A stretch of 36,150 nt of DNA from an uncultured bacterium (lineage in GTDB: Bacteria > Bacillota > Clostridia > Oscillospirales > Oscillospiraceae). Below, piece by piece: positions 25,230 through 32,912 of the stretch. Location of the stretch: the NCBI GenBank assembly GCA_947364395.1, contig CANASS010000020.1, positions 1 through 36,150 of the forward strand, written 5' to 3'. The notes beneath the pieces were generated by a model. That model was not told the origin of the DNA and did not search any database. It was given only the letters and a program-made list of their open reading frames with translations. Positions within the stretch are counted from its first letter, which is position 1; every line of letters starts with the position of its first letter. Position numbers and translations under genes: made by a program.

Positions 25230-25241
25230 GGCTTTGAACTC

Positions 25242-25271
25242 AAAAACCGACTCGACTGTCAGGAAAGTCGG
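25242..25271 (-). terminator. Probable intrinsic terminator of the upstream XRE gene
   Basis: On the minus strand: CCGACT, 13 nt, AGTCGG, then TTTTTG. It lies 36 nt behind the stop of the gene ending at 25307. A 12-nt palindrome GGGTGCGCACCC (25291-25302) lies between. Confidence 0.6.
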
Positions 25272-25306
25272 CCTGTACCAACGGTTTGAGGGGTGCGCAC
25301 CCTTTC

Positions 25307-26554
25307 TCAATACTCCCAGTCCGCCGGGTCCCGGCTGTAGTCCACATCCAGAAAGCGGTCCTGCCCGCCGGCGGTAAACCTGACGGCGTCGCTCCGATCA
25401 GCCGCCACCCATTCCCGGCCGAACTCGTCCTCCACCACTGCCGCGACGCAGTAGGTGGAGTCCAATTCCAGTTCCATCCTGTCCGGCTCCATTCGGAAGA
25501 CGTAAGCTCCCTCCCTGCCGCTCTGCTCTTCCTCGTTGAACCACGCCACCAGCTTCTGGTCCTGGAACAGGCCCACCCGCACCCTCTCCATCTGGACCGC
25601 CTCGCCATACATGTTATAGCAGTCCATATACACCGGGTGGAATTCGGCGGTCCAGCGGACGGCCTTGCTGGACTTTATGAACGCCCCCAGCCCCCCGGAG
25701 ATTAGGATGGTGGCAAAGCTGTCGGAATACAGGCCGAAAAATTCCTCCAGCACCTGGGTCTGCCGCTGCTCCCCGGCGAGGAAAGCCACAGACACGGCAA
25801 TCTCATCGGTGAGGGGCACTGTGGTCCGGGCGGTGAAGGCGTGGTCCTCCCCCAGCTCCCCCGGCACGGTGAAGCTCTCCCCGCCGCTGGCCAGGACAAA
25901 TTCCGCCCCCATGCCCTCCACATAGGTCCGGGGCAGGGCCCGGGCCTCGATGGTGACGGTGTTGGCCCGGTAGTCGGTGGCGGTGACTTGGGCGCTCTGC
26001 TCCGCCGTCAGGGCGTTCTGACTCTGGAGCGCCTCCTCCACCCGGCTGGTGATGCTATAAATCTGGCTGTTCACATCGGAGCGAATATTTGCCACGGTCA
26101 TTTGCAGGTTTTGGTTCTCCTGGCGCATCTGGTCCAGCCGGGAGAACAGGTTGAAGAACACCCCCACCAGCACCAGCCCCGCCAGCACCCAGGGCCAGCG
26201 GCGGCGCTTAGGGGGTCTGGCCTTCTCCCCGTCCTCCTGTTCCGCCTCCACAGTCTCCCTCAATATAACGGTCTTTTCAGCGGGCTGGGCGGCCAGATAC
26301 CGCCCCACGATCTCCTCCACCATGCGCAGCTGGTCCGGGGTGAGCTCCCGGCTCTCCTCCCCCTCCCCCAGCAGCCAATCTATGGACACGGAAAACACCC
26401 GGCTCAGGTTCACCAGCTTCTCGATCTCAGGCAGGGCGGCGTCCGACTCCCATTTATAGATGGCCTGCCGGGACACCCCCAGGCGCTCCCCCAATGCCTC
26501 CTGGGACAGCCCCAGCTCCTTTCGTTTCTGCGCGATGCGCTGCCCAACTGTCAT
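25307..26554 (-). CDS. XRE-family regulator with one membrane anchor and an extracytoplasmic domain
   Basis: 415 residues. HTH at about 5-58 (QRIAQKRKELGLSQEALGER; VSRQAIYKWESDAALPEIEK). Basic stretch KARPPKRRR, then a single transmembrane segment at about 120-138 (WPWVLAGLVLVGVFFNLF). A coiled-coil-like stretch (about 140-180, RQENQNLQMTVANIRSDVN) leads to about 235 extracytoplasmic residues rich in beta-strand-like sequence (TVTIEARALPRTYVEG, TVPLTDEIAVSVAFL) without recognisable domain. ATG 26554 follows AAAGGAGG; the longer frame is unsupported. This layout fits a regulator that senses something outside the cell directly at the membrane. It precedes the polytopic XRE gene, but a terminator and promoter separate them. 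Confidence 0.9.
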   Translation of the reverse strand: MTVGQRIAQKRKELGLSQEALGERLGVSRQAIYKWESDAALPEIEKLVNLSRVFSVSIDWLLGEGEESRELTPDQLRMVEEIVGRYLAAQPAEKTVILRETVEAEQEDGEKARPPKRRRWPWVLAGLVLVGVFFNLFSRLDQMRQENQNLQMTVANIRSDVNSQIYSITSRVEEALQSQNALTAEQSAQVTATDYRANTVTIEARALPRTYVEGMGAEFVLASGGESFTVPGELGEDHAFTARTTVPLTDEIAVSVAFLAGEQRQTQVLEEFFGLYSDSFATILISGGLGAFIKSSKAVRWTAEFHPVYMDCYNMYGEAVQMERVRVGLFQDQKLVAWFNEEEQSGREGAYVFRMEPDRMELELDSTYCVAAVVEDEFGREWVAADRSDAVRFTAGGQDRFLDVDYSRDPADWEY

Positions 26555-26578
26555 GGGCTCCACCTCCTTTCCCAGCCC

Positions 26579-26584
26579 ATCATA
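26579..26584 (-). promoter_or_regulatory. Possible extended -10 promoter of the single-anchor XRE gene
   Basis: TGG-TATGAT on the minus strand, 25 nt before the ATG, without a good -35 box. Weak evidence. Confidence 0.35.
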
Positions 26585-26679
26585 CCATAAATTTCCCTCT
26601 CCGAACCACCAATCGAGGGTTATTTTTCTGTCAACCAGGGGTTTACATCGCCGGAACCGTTCTGAAACGCCCAAGTCTC

Positions 26680-26723
26680 AAAGTTTCTTTTTCGCTTCCT
26701 TTTTCTTTTCAAAGAAAAAGGAA
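26680..26723. repeat. AT-rich palindromic repeat, copy 2
   Basis: Flank AAAGTTTCTTTTTCG, then TTCCTTTTTCTT-TTCA-AAGAAAAAGGAA with 12-bp arms. The second member of the family seen at 6215-6254 in the opposite orientation. It lies between the ABC-F stop (26748) and the XRE gene promoter; apart from this the gap 26555-26747 shows nothing else. Confidence 0.75.
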
Positions 26724-26747
26724 GGCCCTTGACCTGGACCTGGCCCT

Positions 26748-28289
26748 TCAGCGGCGCGGGATCTCCCGCAGCCCCTCCGGTCCCAGCTCCAGCACCTGGG
26801 TGCACACCTGACCCAAATACAATCTGTCATGAGATACGCTGATAATAACTCCGGGGAAATCCGCCAGCACCCGGCGGATCACCGGGGCGGACAGAGGCGA
26901 AAAGTTTCGGGTGGGCTCATCCAGCACCAGCACATTGGCCCCGTTGAGCACCATGGACAAGAACAGCAGCTTGGCCCGCTGGCCCCCGGACAGCCCCGCC
27001 GCCGGGTGCTCCATCTCCTCCGCCTTGTACTTCATGCTGCCCAGTAAGGTTCGGGCCCTTGTCACGTCCTCCCGGCGGCCAGATGGGGCCAGTACCTCCA
27101 CCGGGGTTTTCTCTCCCAGCAGCAGGTCGCCGTAGTCCTGGGGCATGTATGCCGCCCGCAGGTCGGTCCGGGACAGCAGCTCTTCCGCCGCCAGCTTCAG
27201 CAGGGTGGATTTCCCCGCCCCGTTGGGTCCGGCAATCCCTATTTTTGACCGCCCGTCCACCCACAGGCGCACATTTTGGGCTAAGACCCGCTCCCCTGCG
27301 GTCAGCTGGGGCAGGTCCAGCCGCAGCACGGTCTTGCCCGCCGGGAACGCGGATTCCCTCTGATCGAAAGCGGTCAGAATGGCCTCCTCCCACTGGGGCA
27401 GGGCGGTCATGTCCTCCTTTTCCCGCTGGAACCGGCGGCCCATGGACTGCACCGCGTGCATTTTCTTTTTCAGCAGCTGCCCGCCATGGGGGTCCTGCCG
27501 GGTAATCGTGGCCTGCTGGTGGTCCACCTTGTCCCGAATCTGCCTGTATCTCTCCATTTTCGCCTGATACTCCGCCCGTTCCTTCCGGGCCGCCTGCTCC
27601 TGGCGGGCAAAACCCGCCGCCCGTTCCTCCACATACTGGGTGTACCCCATTTTCGCCGTTGTGCACCTGGGCGCCGTCCGCCGCCGCAGGCGCTCCAGGT
27701 GGATGACCATGTTGGCGGTGCGCTCCAAAAGGGTTTCGTCATGGGAGATGTACAGCACCGGCACTTTACACTCCAGCAGAAAATGTTCCAGCCACTCCAG
27801 GGTGGCCAGGTCCAGGTCGTTGGACGGCTCGTCCAGCAGCAACAGGCCGGGGCCATCCAGCAGCAGCAGGGCCAGCCGCAGCTTCACCCGCTCCCCGCCG
27901 GACAGGGTGGACATGGACCGCCCATCCCAGAACACCCCGGCTTCCAGCCCCACCTGCCGGGCCGCCCGGTCCAGGGCCCTGGGGTCTGCCCCCTCGAAGG
28001 CCGGGAACTGTCCGCAGAACGCCCACACCGGCATTTCCAGCTCCGCCGGGGAGAGCTCCTGGGCCAGCCAGCCCTTCCGCAGGCCCCTGTCCACGACCTC
28101 CCCCGTCCACTCCGCGTAGGGCTCCACCAGCGCCGGGTCGTACAGCAGCTTGAGGACGGTGGATTTACCGTTGCCCTCCTCCCCGATGATGGCCGCCCGG
28201 TTCCCCGGGCCCAGGGTGAAGGACAGCCCCTCCACCAGGGTGGTCAGGTCCTTTTTATGGGTGACAGTGAGGTTTTTCACTTGAAACAT
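26748..28289 (-). CDS. ABC-F family ATPase, probably ribosome-protecting (antibiotic resistance type)
   Basis: 513 residues, two ABC domains and no membrane segment. Domain 1: Walker A IGEEGNGKST, signature LSGGERVKLRLA, Walker B LLLLDEPSNDLDL. An arginine/lysine-rich helical linker (about 205-300: ARKERAEYQAKMERYR, KKKMHAVQSMGRRFQREKED) is the P-site tRNA interaction motif region of ABC-F proteins. Domain 2: GPNGAGKST, LSGGQRAKLLF, and LDEPTRNFSPLS in place of the usual DEPTNHLD, a variant typical of Vga/Lsa/VmlR-like resistance factors. ATG 28289 has GGAG 9 nt upstream; the ATG at 28295 is too close. A full leader-peptide attenuator (28314-28540) precedes the gene, as known for antibiotic-induced ABC-F genes. 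Likely dislodges lincosamide, pleuromutilin or streptogramin A drugs; the spectrum is inference. Confidence 0.92.
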   Translation of the reverse strand: MFQVKNLTVTHKKDLTTLVEGLSFTLGPGNRAAIIGEEGNGKSTVLKLLYDPALVEPYAEWTGEVVDRGLRKGWLAQELSPAELEMPVWAFCGQFPAFEGADPRALDRAARQVGLEAGVFWDGRSMSTLSGGERVKLRLALLLLDGPGLLLLDEPSNDLDLATLEWLEHFLLECKVPVLYISHDETLLERTANMVIHLERLRRRTAPRCTTAKMGYTQYVEERAAGFARQEQAARKERAEYQAKMERYRQIRDKVDHQQATITRQDPHGGQLLKKKMHAVQSMGRRFQREKEDMTALPQWEEAILTAFDQRESAFPAGKTVLRLDLPQLTAGERVLAQNVRLWVDGRSKIGIAGPNGAGKSTLLKLAAEELLSRTDLRAAYMPQDYGDLLLGEKTPVEVLAPSGRREDVTRARTLLGSMKYKAEEMEHPAAGLSGGQRAKLLFLSMVLNGANVLVLDEPTRNFSPLSAPVIRRVLADFPGVIISVSHDRLYLGQVCTQVLELGPEGLREIPRR

Positions 28290-28313
28290 ACGCATCCGCT
28301 CCTTTTCGCATAC

Positions 28314-28349
28314 AAAAAATCCGTCCCTCCCACAGCGGAAGGACGGATT
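28314..28349 (-). terminator. Attenuator terminator in the ABC-F leader
   Basis: On the minus strand: AATCCGTCCTTCC, loop GCTGTG, GGAGGGACGGATT, then T6. A 13-bp stem (one G-U), located 25 nt before the ABC-F start codon. Its left arm overlaps the stop codon of the leader ORF, so a ribosome paused near the end of that ORF would prevent it from forming. Confidence 0.9.
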
Positions 28350-28425
28350 ACATGACGAAAAGGCAGGGACGCAGTCCGCCCCCGGTCAGCAAGCCGCCCT
28401 TCGCGCCATGAGAGCCCAGGCCCAT
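28348..28425 (-). CDS. Leader peptide of the ABC-F gene, 25 residues
   Basis: Starts MGLGSHGAKG, has a GGLLTGGGL middle and ends RPCLFVM before TAA. GAGG lies 10 nt before the ATG at 28425. The stop codon overlaps the left arm of the attenuator terminator. It lies about 80 nt behind the transcription start predicted from the promoter at 28512-28540. The arrangement is that of ribosome-mediated attenuation. A second very short ORF (MRK, ATG at 28480, SD AAGGGTG; or from ATG 28498, MEKGEKMRK) precedes it and may also take part. Confidence 0.65.
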   Translation of the reverse strand: MGLGSHGAKGGLLTGGGLRPCLFVM

Positions 28426-28511
28426 GAAATATGGACCTCAACTCAGTGTTCACAGCTTGAAGTTCGACTTACTTGCGCATCTTTTCACCCTTTTCCATTG
28501 AAACTGCGGCT

Positions 28512-28540
28512 AGTATAGCACAGCAGGACCCGGCTGTCAA
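28512..28540 (-). promoter_or_regulatory. Promoter of the ABC-F gene
   Basis: On the minus strand: consensus -35 TTGACA (28535-28540), 17 nt, -10 TATACT (28512-28517). The -35 box sits in the loop of a small palindrome CCCGG-TTGACAG-CCGGG. Leader length to the ABC-F start is about 216 nt. Confidence 0.88.
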
Positions 28541-28580
28541 CCGGGAAAAGCCATAACATTTCGGATACTTCCCGCACACT

Positions 28581-29240
28581 TTAACTCTGCGTTTTATCTC
28601 CCCGTTCCGAACGGAAGGCGGGCACCGCCTGGGGCCGCCGGACGTAATCCGTCAGCCCCTCCAAAGCGTCCCGCCCCTGGAGACGGAAGGACCAGCCCCC
28701 CTCCTCCGTCCGGAGGACAAAGCCCTCCCGGTCGCTGATAAACAGGGGCGCGCCGGGGACGGGGGTGCGGGACACCTGGTAGCCCATCCGCTCCAAGGCC
28801 AGGGTGAGGGCGGCGGGACCCTGGGCGCAGGCAGGCCCCAGCTCCCCACGGTATTCCCCCGCCCGGCTGGCCGCCCAGGCGCAGTCCGCCCCGGCCAGCA
28901 AGTCCCACTCCCCTGTACAGGCGGGGAGCGACCCTTGTTTTTCAAGCGGTGTAAAGGGTTTCCCCTCGCCATTGAGCAGCAGGCGTTCCACCTGCCCTTC
29001 CTCCTGGCGGACAAAGAGGGCGGCGGGTACGCCGTAGTACCCCGCCAGCCAGGCCCCGCAGGCGGCGCAGGTCCCGTCGTGAAATTTCACCTCGCCCCCG
29101 GCCAGCGCCGCGCCGCACCCCGCCGCCCGGGCCAGCGCCCGGGCCAGCGAACCGCCGCCGCTCCCAATCAGCACCGTGCCCAGCCTGCCCAGCGACAGGC
29201 CCAGTTCGTAATAATCCCGCCCCAGCTGTGTACGCTCCAT
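28581..29240 (-). CDS. Unrecognised 219-residue protein, possibly a degenerate phosphohexomutase-like protein
   Basis: No family recognised with confidence. Visible: a glycine-rich strand-turn VLIGSGGGSLARALARA (about 23-39), then FHDGTCAACGAWLAGYYGVPAALFV, LLLNGEGKPFT, and near the C-terminus ALERMGYQVSRTPVPGAPLF with ISDREGFVL. The order of a G-rich strand, a polar segment and a DG-type turn recalls domain 1 of alpha-D-phosphohexomutases, and ERMGYQVSRTPV recalls a later domain, but the catalytic TASHNP and metal DGDxDR loops are absent. No signal peptide or membrane segment. ATG 29240 stands 8 nt behind GGAGG. It lies 66 nt behind the WYL regulator gene on the same strand, probably in one operon. 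Cytosolic; function unknown. Confidence 0.72.
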   Translation of the reverse strand: MERTQLGRDYYELGLSLGRLGTVLIGSGGGSLARALARAAGCGAALAGGEVKFHDGTCAACGAWLAGYYGVPAALFVRQEEGQVERLLLNGEGKPFTPLEKQGSLPACTGEWDLLAGADCAWAASRAGEYRGELGPACAQGPAALTLALERMGYQVSRTPVPGAPLFISDREGFVLRTEEGGWSFRLQGRDALEGLTDYVRRPQAVPAFRSERGDKTQS

Positions 29241-29306
29241 GGAAAGTTCCTCCAATTCTGGGCCGTCGGCCCCGTTTTGGCACAGTCTTCCCATTTTATG
29301 GCCGGA

Positions 29307-30353
29307 TTATTCCCTCCGGCACTCCTCCGGCGGTTTTTCCTCTGGGGCTTCCTCCTCCCCGGGACCAGCCTGCCGGCCCCGGTACAGCGCCGCCGTCCGC
29401 TCCAGCCGGTCGGCGAAATCCGCCGCCGCCCAGTCGGGGCCCAGCACCTCCACCCCCGGCCCCAGGCCGAACAGCCACCCCCACAGGGGCGGGCTGACCA
29501 CCAGATCCACCGCGGCGGTAAAGTGGCTGTCCCCGTCGGGGACCAGGGACACCTCCAGCCCGAAGCGGTCCACCACCACCCCGGCCAGACGGTTTTCAAA
29601 CCGCAGCCGCAGCTGGCAGGGCCTGCCGGAGAACATTCCGAAATGCTTCCGGGCATAGCCCTCCGCCGTCCAATTCCCCTGGGGGTGGCCCGGCGTCTGG
29701 GAGACCACAATGTCCGCCATCTTATCCACCCGGTAGTGGCGCACCTCCTGGCGCAGCTCGTCCCATCCGGCCAGATAGTAATTCTCGCTGTCCCAGATGA
29801 GGCCGTAGGGGGTCAGCTTGTACCGGGCCCCCTCCCGGCGGAACACCCGCTCTCGCTGGACGTTGTACTCAAAGTAGCGGAAAGACACCACCTTGTTGGC
29901 CGCGATGGCCCCTTGGAGCTTGTCCACGTTGTAAAAAATGCTCTCGTTCATGGTCTTGACCCGCCGGTCCACATACACCTGCCGCTGGAGCTGCCGGGCC
30001 TGGTGAACGCTGGTCAGCCCCTCCAGCTTGTGGATCAGCGCGTCGCTCTTGCGCTTGGTGAGGAACCGGCTGGACTGCACCGCGTCCACCAGCAGCTTCA
30101 GCTCCGCCAGCTCAAAGTCCCGGGCCCCGATGTACCAGCCCCCGTTCCGCCCCCGGCGGGACTGCACGTCCAGCCCCAGCTCCCTGAGCTGGTCCATATC
30201 GTCATAGATGCTTTTGCGCTCGGAGCTCAGCCCCCACCGGCTCAGCTCCTCCTGCATCTCCTCCCGGGTCACCGGGTGCTCGTCGTCGCTGCGCTCCAGC
30301 AGCAGCTTGGCCAGCAGCAGGAGCTTTCGTTTCTGATTGGCGCTCTTGGCCAT
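29307..30353 (-). CDS. WYL-domain transcriptional regulator (DeoR-like HTH)
   Basis: 348 residues. N-terminal winged helix (about 1-75): KRKLLLLAKLLLERSDDEHP, SERKSIYDDMDQLRELGLDV and RRGRNGGWYIG. The WYL domain (about 130-215) has VVSFRYFEYNV, YKLTPYGLIWDSENYYLAGW and RHYRVDKMADI; the C-terminal WCX extension follows, ending in a Glu-rich tail. WYL proteins bind nucleotide or nucleic acid ligands and control diverse genes, often DNA-damage or defence functions. ATG 30353 follows GGAGGG 6 nt upstream. First gene of a two-gene unit with the 219-residue unknown; the promoter is at 30410-30438. Ligand and targets unknown. Confidence 0.92.
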   Translation of the reverse strand: MAKSANQKRKLLLLAKLLLERSDDEHPVTREEMQEELSRWGLSSERKSIYDDMDQLRELGLDVQSRRGRNGGWYIGARDFELAELKLLVDAVQSSRFLTKRKSDALIHKLEGLTSVHQARQLQRQVYVDRRVKTMNESIFYNVDKLQGAIAANKVVSFRYFEYNVQRERVFRREGARYKLTPYGLIWDSENYYLAGWDELRQEVRHYRVDKMADIVVSQTPGHPQGNWTAEGYARKHFGMFSGRPCQLRLRFENRLAGVVVDRFGLEVSLVPDGDSHFTAAVDLVVSPPLWGWLFGLGPGVEVLGPDWAAADFADRLERTAALYRGRQAGPGEEEAPEEKPPEECRRE

Positions 30354-30409
30354 GGCCAACCCTCCTTCCGCCCTCATCCTAACAAAAATACAGTCCTATA
30401 AACAGGGAT

Positions 30410-30438
30410 ATTATAGCAGGTCTTTCCCCCCGGCGCAA
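30410..30438 (-). promoter_or_regulatory. Promoter of the WYL regulator gene
   Basis: On the minus strand: -35 TTGCGC (30433-30438), 17 nt, consensus -10 TATAAT (30410-30415). Confidence 0.72.
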
Positions 30439-30546
30439 GCAAAGGACGCCAGCCGGGAGAGCGTCCGCGAACCGCCAAGCCGCCTTTTTGGTCTATTTAT
30501 CTAAAAAAGCGGCGGAAAACCCCAAACCCGCGGTGAGAAAACAGGC

Positions 30547-30575
30547 TTGTATTTTTGGCAGAAATGGAATACAAT
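30547..30575 (+). promoter_or_regulatory. Promoter of the Asp23-like / fakA operon
   Basis: -35 TTGTAT (30547-30552), 17 nt, -10 TACAAT (30570-30575), about 55 nt before the ATG at 30630. Confidence 0.75.
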
Positions 30576-30629
30576 AGAGTGGCAAAATTGAAAGGCAACC
30601 CTCTTGCAGGTAAAGAAAGGAAGGTTCCC

Positions 30630-30980
30630 ATGAAAATACAAACTGAAAAGGGTCTCGTCCGGGTCACCAGCGACGTGTACTCCAACCTCACCGGGGCGGT
30701 GGCCACCAGCTGCTACGGCGTCAAGGGCATGGCGTTCCGCTCCCGAACCGACGGCCTGGTCCACCTGCTGCGCAAGGAGTCCATGTCCAAGGGCGTCAAG
30801 ATCATCTACAACGACGACCAGTCCATCTCCATCGACCTCCACATCATCGTGGACAATGGGGTGAACCTGATGGCGGTGGGCGAGTCCATCCAGAACGAAG
30901 TGAAGTATAACGTCCACCGCCTCACCGGGGTGGAGGTGCGCAGCGTCAACGTCTGCGTGGATTCCATGGTGATCGGTTAA
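30630..30980 (+). CDS. Asp23/Gls24 family protein (YloU-like)
   Basis: 116 residues, covering the Asp23 domain alone. Typical pattern: VTSDVYSNLTGAVATSCYGVKGM, SKGVKIIYNDDQSISIDLHIIVDNGVNL (read as pieces of the core beta-alpha fold), VGESIQNEVKYNVHRLTG and a C-terminal VRSVNVCVDSM. In Bacillus the homologue YloU precedes the DAK2 protein YloV, and the same pair occurs here with a 29-nt gap. ATG 30630 is preceded by AAGGAAGG; the longer frame from 30555 overlaps the promoter. Function in the family is envelope-stress related; the precise role is not known. Confidence 0.92.
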   Translation: MKIQTEKGLVRVTSDVYSNLTGAVATSCYGVKGMAFRSRTDGLVHLLRKESMSKGVKIIYNDDQSISIDLHIIVDNGVNLMAVGESIQNEVKYNVHRLTGVEVRSVNVCVDSMVIG

Positions 30981-31009
30981 CCCGGCCCAGAAAGAGAGGA
31001 CATCCGACT

Positions 31010-32692
31010 ATGGTAGATATCATTGACGGCGCGCTGTTCCAGCGCATGGTCATCCACGGCTCCGCCTCCATCAACGTCCAGAAGCAGGCCATCAACGATC
31101 TGAACGTGTTCCCTGTCCCCGACGGGGACACCGGCACCAACATGTCCCTCACCATCGGCACCGCCGCCGCCGAGGCCAGAAAGAAGCCCGCCCAATCCAT
31201 CGGCAAGGCCGCCTCCATCAACGCCTCCGCCCTGCTCCGGGGGGCCCGGGGGAACTCCGGCGTCATCCTGTCCCTGCTGTTCCGGGGGGTGTCCAAGGGC
31301 TTCAAGGAGAAGGATGAGGCGGACGGCGTGGTTTTCGCCGCCGCCCTCAACGAGGGGGTGTCCGCCGCCTACAAGGCGGTGATGAAGCCCGCTGAGGGCA
31401 CCATCCTCACCGTGTCCCGGCTGGCCGCCGCCAAGGCCGCCGAGACCGCCCAGGAGCATAACAGCGTGGAAGCCGTGCTGGAGGCCGCAATCAGCCAGGG
31501 CCAGATCGCCCTGGCCGACACGGTGAACCAGAACCCGGTGCTGAAAAAGGCCGGGGTGGTGGACGCGGGCGGCAAGGGCTTCCTCACCATTCTCCAGGGT
31601 ATGCTGGACGAGCTGCGGGGCCTGCCCGTCCCCGCCGAGGAGGACGATTCCCTGCCCGCGAAGGAGTCCGCCGACTTCGCCGCCCTGTCCGAGGAGGACA
31701 TCACCTTCACCTTTGACACGGTGTTCATCGTCCGCAAGACCGCCGGCAAATCCATTGGCCCCTTCCGCTCCTACCTGAACAGCATCGGCGACAGTTTGGT
31801 TATCGGCGAGGACGACGAGACCTTCAAGGTCCACGTCCACACCGACACTCCCGGCGCGGCCCTGTCCGAGGCCCAGAAGTACGGCACCCTGGAGCTGGCC
31901 AAGATCGAGAACATGCGCACCCAGGCCGAGGAGCTGGCGGCGGGCAGGCAGGCCCAGAGCACCGACGACCTGGAGCAGGTGGAGGCGGAGCTGGAGGCCC
32001 AGGAATCCGGGGACGCCATCGCCGCCCCGGAGAAGAAGTACGGCGTGGTGGCGGTCAGCGCCGGGGAGGGCATGGCCTCCGTCTTTCGGGACCTGGGGGT
32101 GGACGGCATCATCTCCGGCGGCCAGACCATGAACCCCTCCACCGAGGACATCCTTCGGGAGATCGCCCGCACCCCCGCCGAGGTGGTGTTCGTTCTGCCC
32201 AACAACAAGAACATCATCATGGCCGCCCAACAGTGCGTGGGCCTGGTCGAGGGCAAGGAGGTGGTGGTGGTGCCCACCCGCACCGTGCCCCAGGGCATCT
32301 CCGCCATGCTGGTGCTGGACCCGGAGGCGGACACCGAATCCAACGCCGCCGCCATGGAGGAGGCCCGGAAGAACGTGCGCACCTCCGAGATCACCTACGC
32401 CGCCCGGGACTCCGATTTCGACGGCTTCGACATCCACGAGGGAGACTACATGGCGCTGGCGGAGGGCCAGCTCTTTGGCACCGACCGGGCCATCGACTCC
32501 CTGCTGGAGCGGCTGGCCCGGGCGGACAGCCAGCAGAACGCCGAGTTTATCAGCATCTTCTACGGCGAGGACGTGACCGAGGAGCAGGCCGGTCAGGCTC
32601 TGGCCATTTTCCAGAAGGCGTGCCCCAGCGCCGAAATCACCCTGCTGTCCGGCGGCCAGCCCGTCTACTACTATATGATTTCCGCCGAATAA
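31010..32692 (+). CDS. fakA: Fatty acid kinase catalytic subunit FakA (DAK2/DegV-type, YloV)
   Basis: 560 residues; phosphorylates fatty acids held by a FakB (DegV) carrier protein, feeding phospholipid synthesis. The N-terminal DAK2/DhaL domain (about 1-200) has the nucleotide/Mg2+ loop NVFPVPDGDTGTNMS and LLRGARGNSGVILSLLFRG. The middle domain has DTVFIVRK and DDETFKVHVHTDTPG. The C-terminal domain has GIISGGQTMNPSTEDI and VFVLPNNKNIIMAAQQ and resembles the FakB-interacting part. The length is that of full FakA. ATG 31010 lies 29 nt behind the Asp23-like gene with AGAGAGGA as SD. No FakB gene in the window. The operon ends at the terminator 32789-32813. Confidence 0.95.
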   Translation: MVDIIDGALFQRMVIHGSASINVQKQAINDLNVFPVPDGDTGTNMSLTIGTAAAEARKKPAQSIGKAASINASALLRGARGNSGVILSLLFRGVSKGFKEKDEADGVVFAAALNEGVSAAYKAVMKPAEGTILTVSRLAAAKAAETAQEHNSVEAVLEAAISQGQIALADTVNQNPVLKKAGVVDAGGKGFLTILQGMLDELRGLPVPAEEDDSLPAKESADFAALSEEDITFTFDTVFIVRKTAGKSIGPFRSYLNSIGDSLVIGEDDETFKVHVHTDTPGAALSEAQKYGTLELAKIENMRTQAEELAAGRQAQSTDDLEQVEAELEAQESGDAIAAPEKKYGVVAVSAGEGMASVFRDLGVDGIISGGQTMNPSTEDILREIARTPAEVVFVLPNNKNIIMAAQQCVGLVEGKEVVVVPTRTVPQGISAMLVLDPEADTESNAAAMEEARKNVRTSEITYAARDSDFDGFDIHEGDYMALAEGQLFGTDRAIDSLLERLARADSQQNAEFISIFYGEDVTEEQAGQALAIFQKACPSAEITLLSGGQPVYYYMISAE

Positions 32693-32912
32693 GCGGGCGG
32701 GCGCAGGCATCCGGACAGAAAACAGAATACCCTTTGATATCAGCTCTAACATTGAACCCGCCGCTGAGGGCCCAGGCGCGCGCCGTCTGCCCCGGCGGCG
32801 GGGCTGCTTTTTTACAACGGCCCGCACAGGTCCCATTTTGCGCGTTTTTTCGCTCTGGCCTTTCCCTCCCATATGTGATATACTGTGACAACACATGCAA
32901 AGGAGAACCGAC
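32693..32912 (+). other. fakA-NYN intergenic region
   Basis: 220 nt. The first 95 nt show nothing recognisable. Then comes the terminator (32789-32813) and a weak extended -10 promoter TGA-TATACT (32879-32884) without a good -35 box, about 30 nt before the NYN gene start. Confidence 0.5.
32789..32813 (+). terminator. Intrinsic terminator of the Asp23-fakA operon
   Basis: GCCCCG-GCGG-CGGGGC (32789-32804), then TGC and T6. Confidence 0.82.

Noticed and set aside
32693..32788. Possible small RNA or tRNA behind fakA
   Set aside because: No cloverleaf, promoter or conserved RNA motif could be found.
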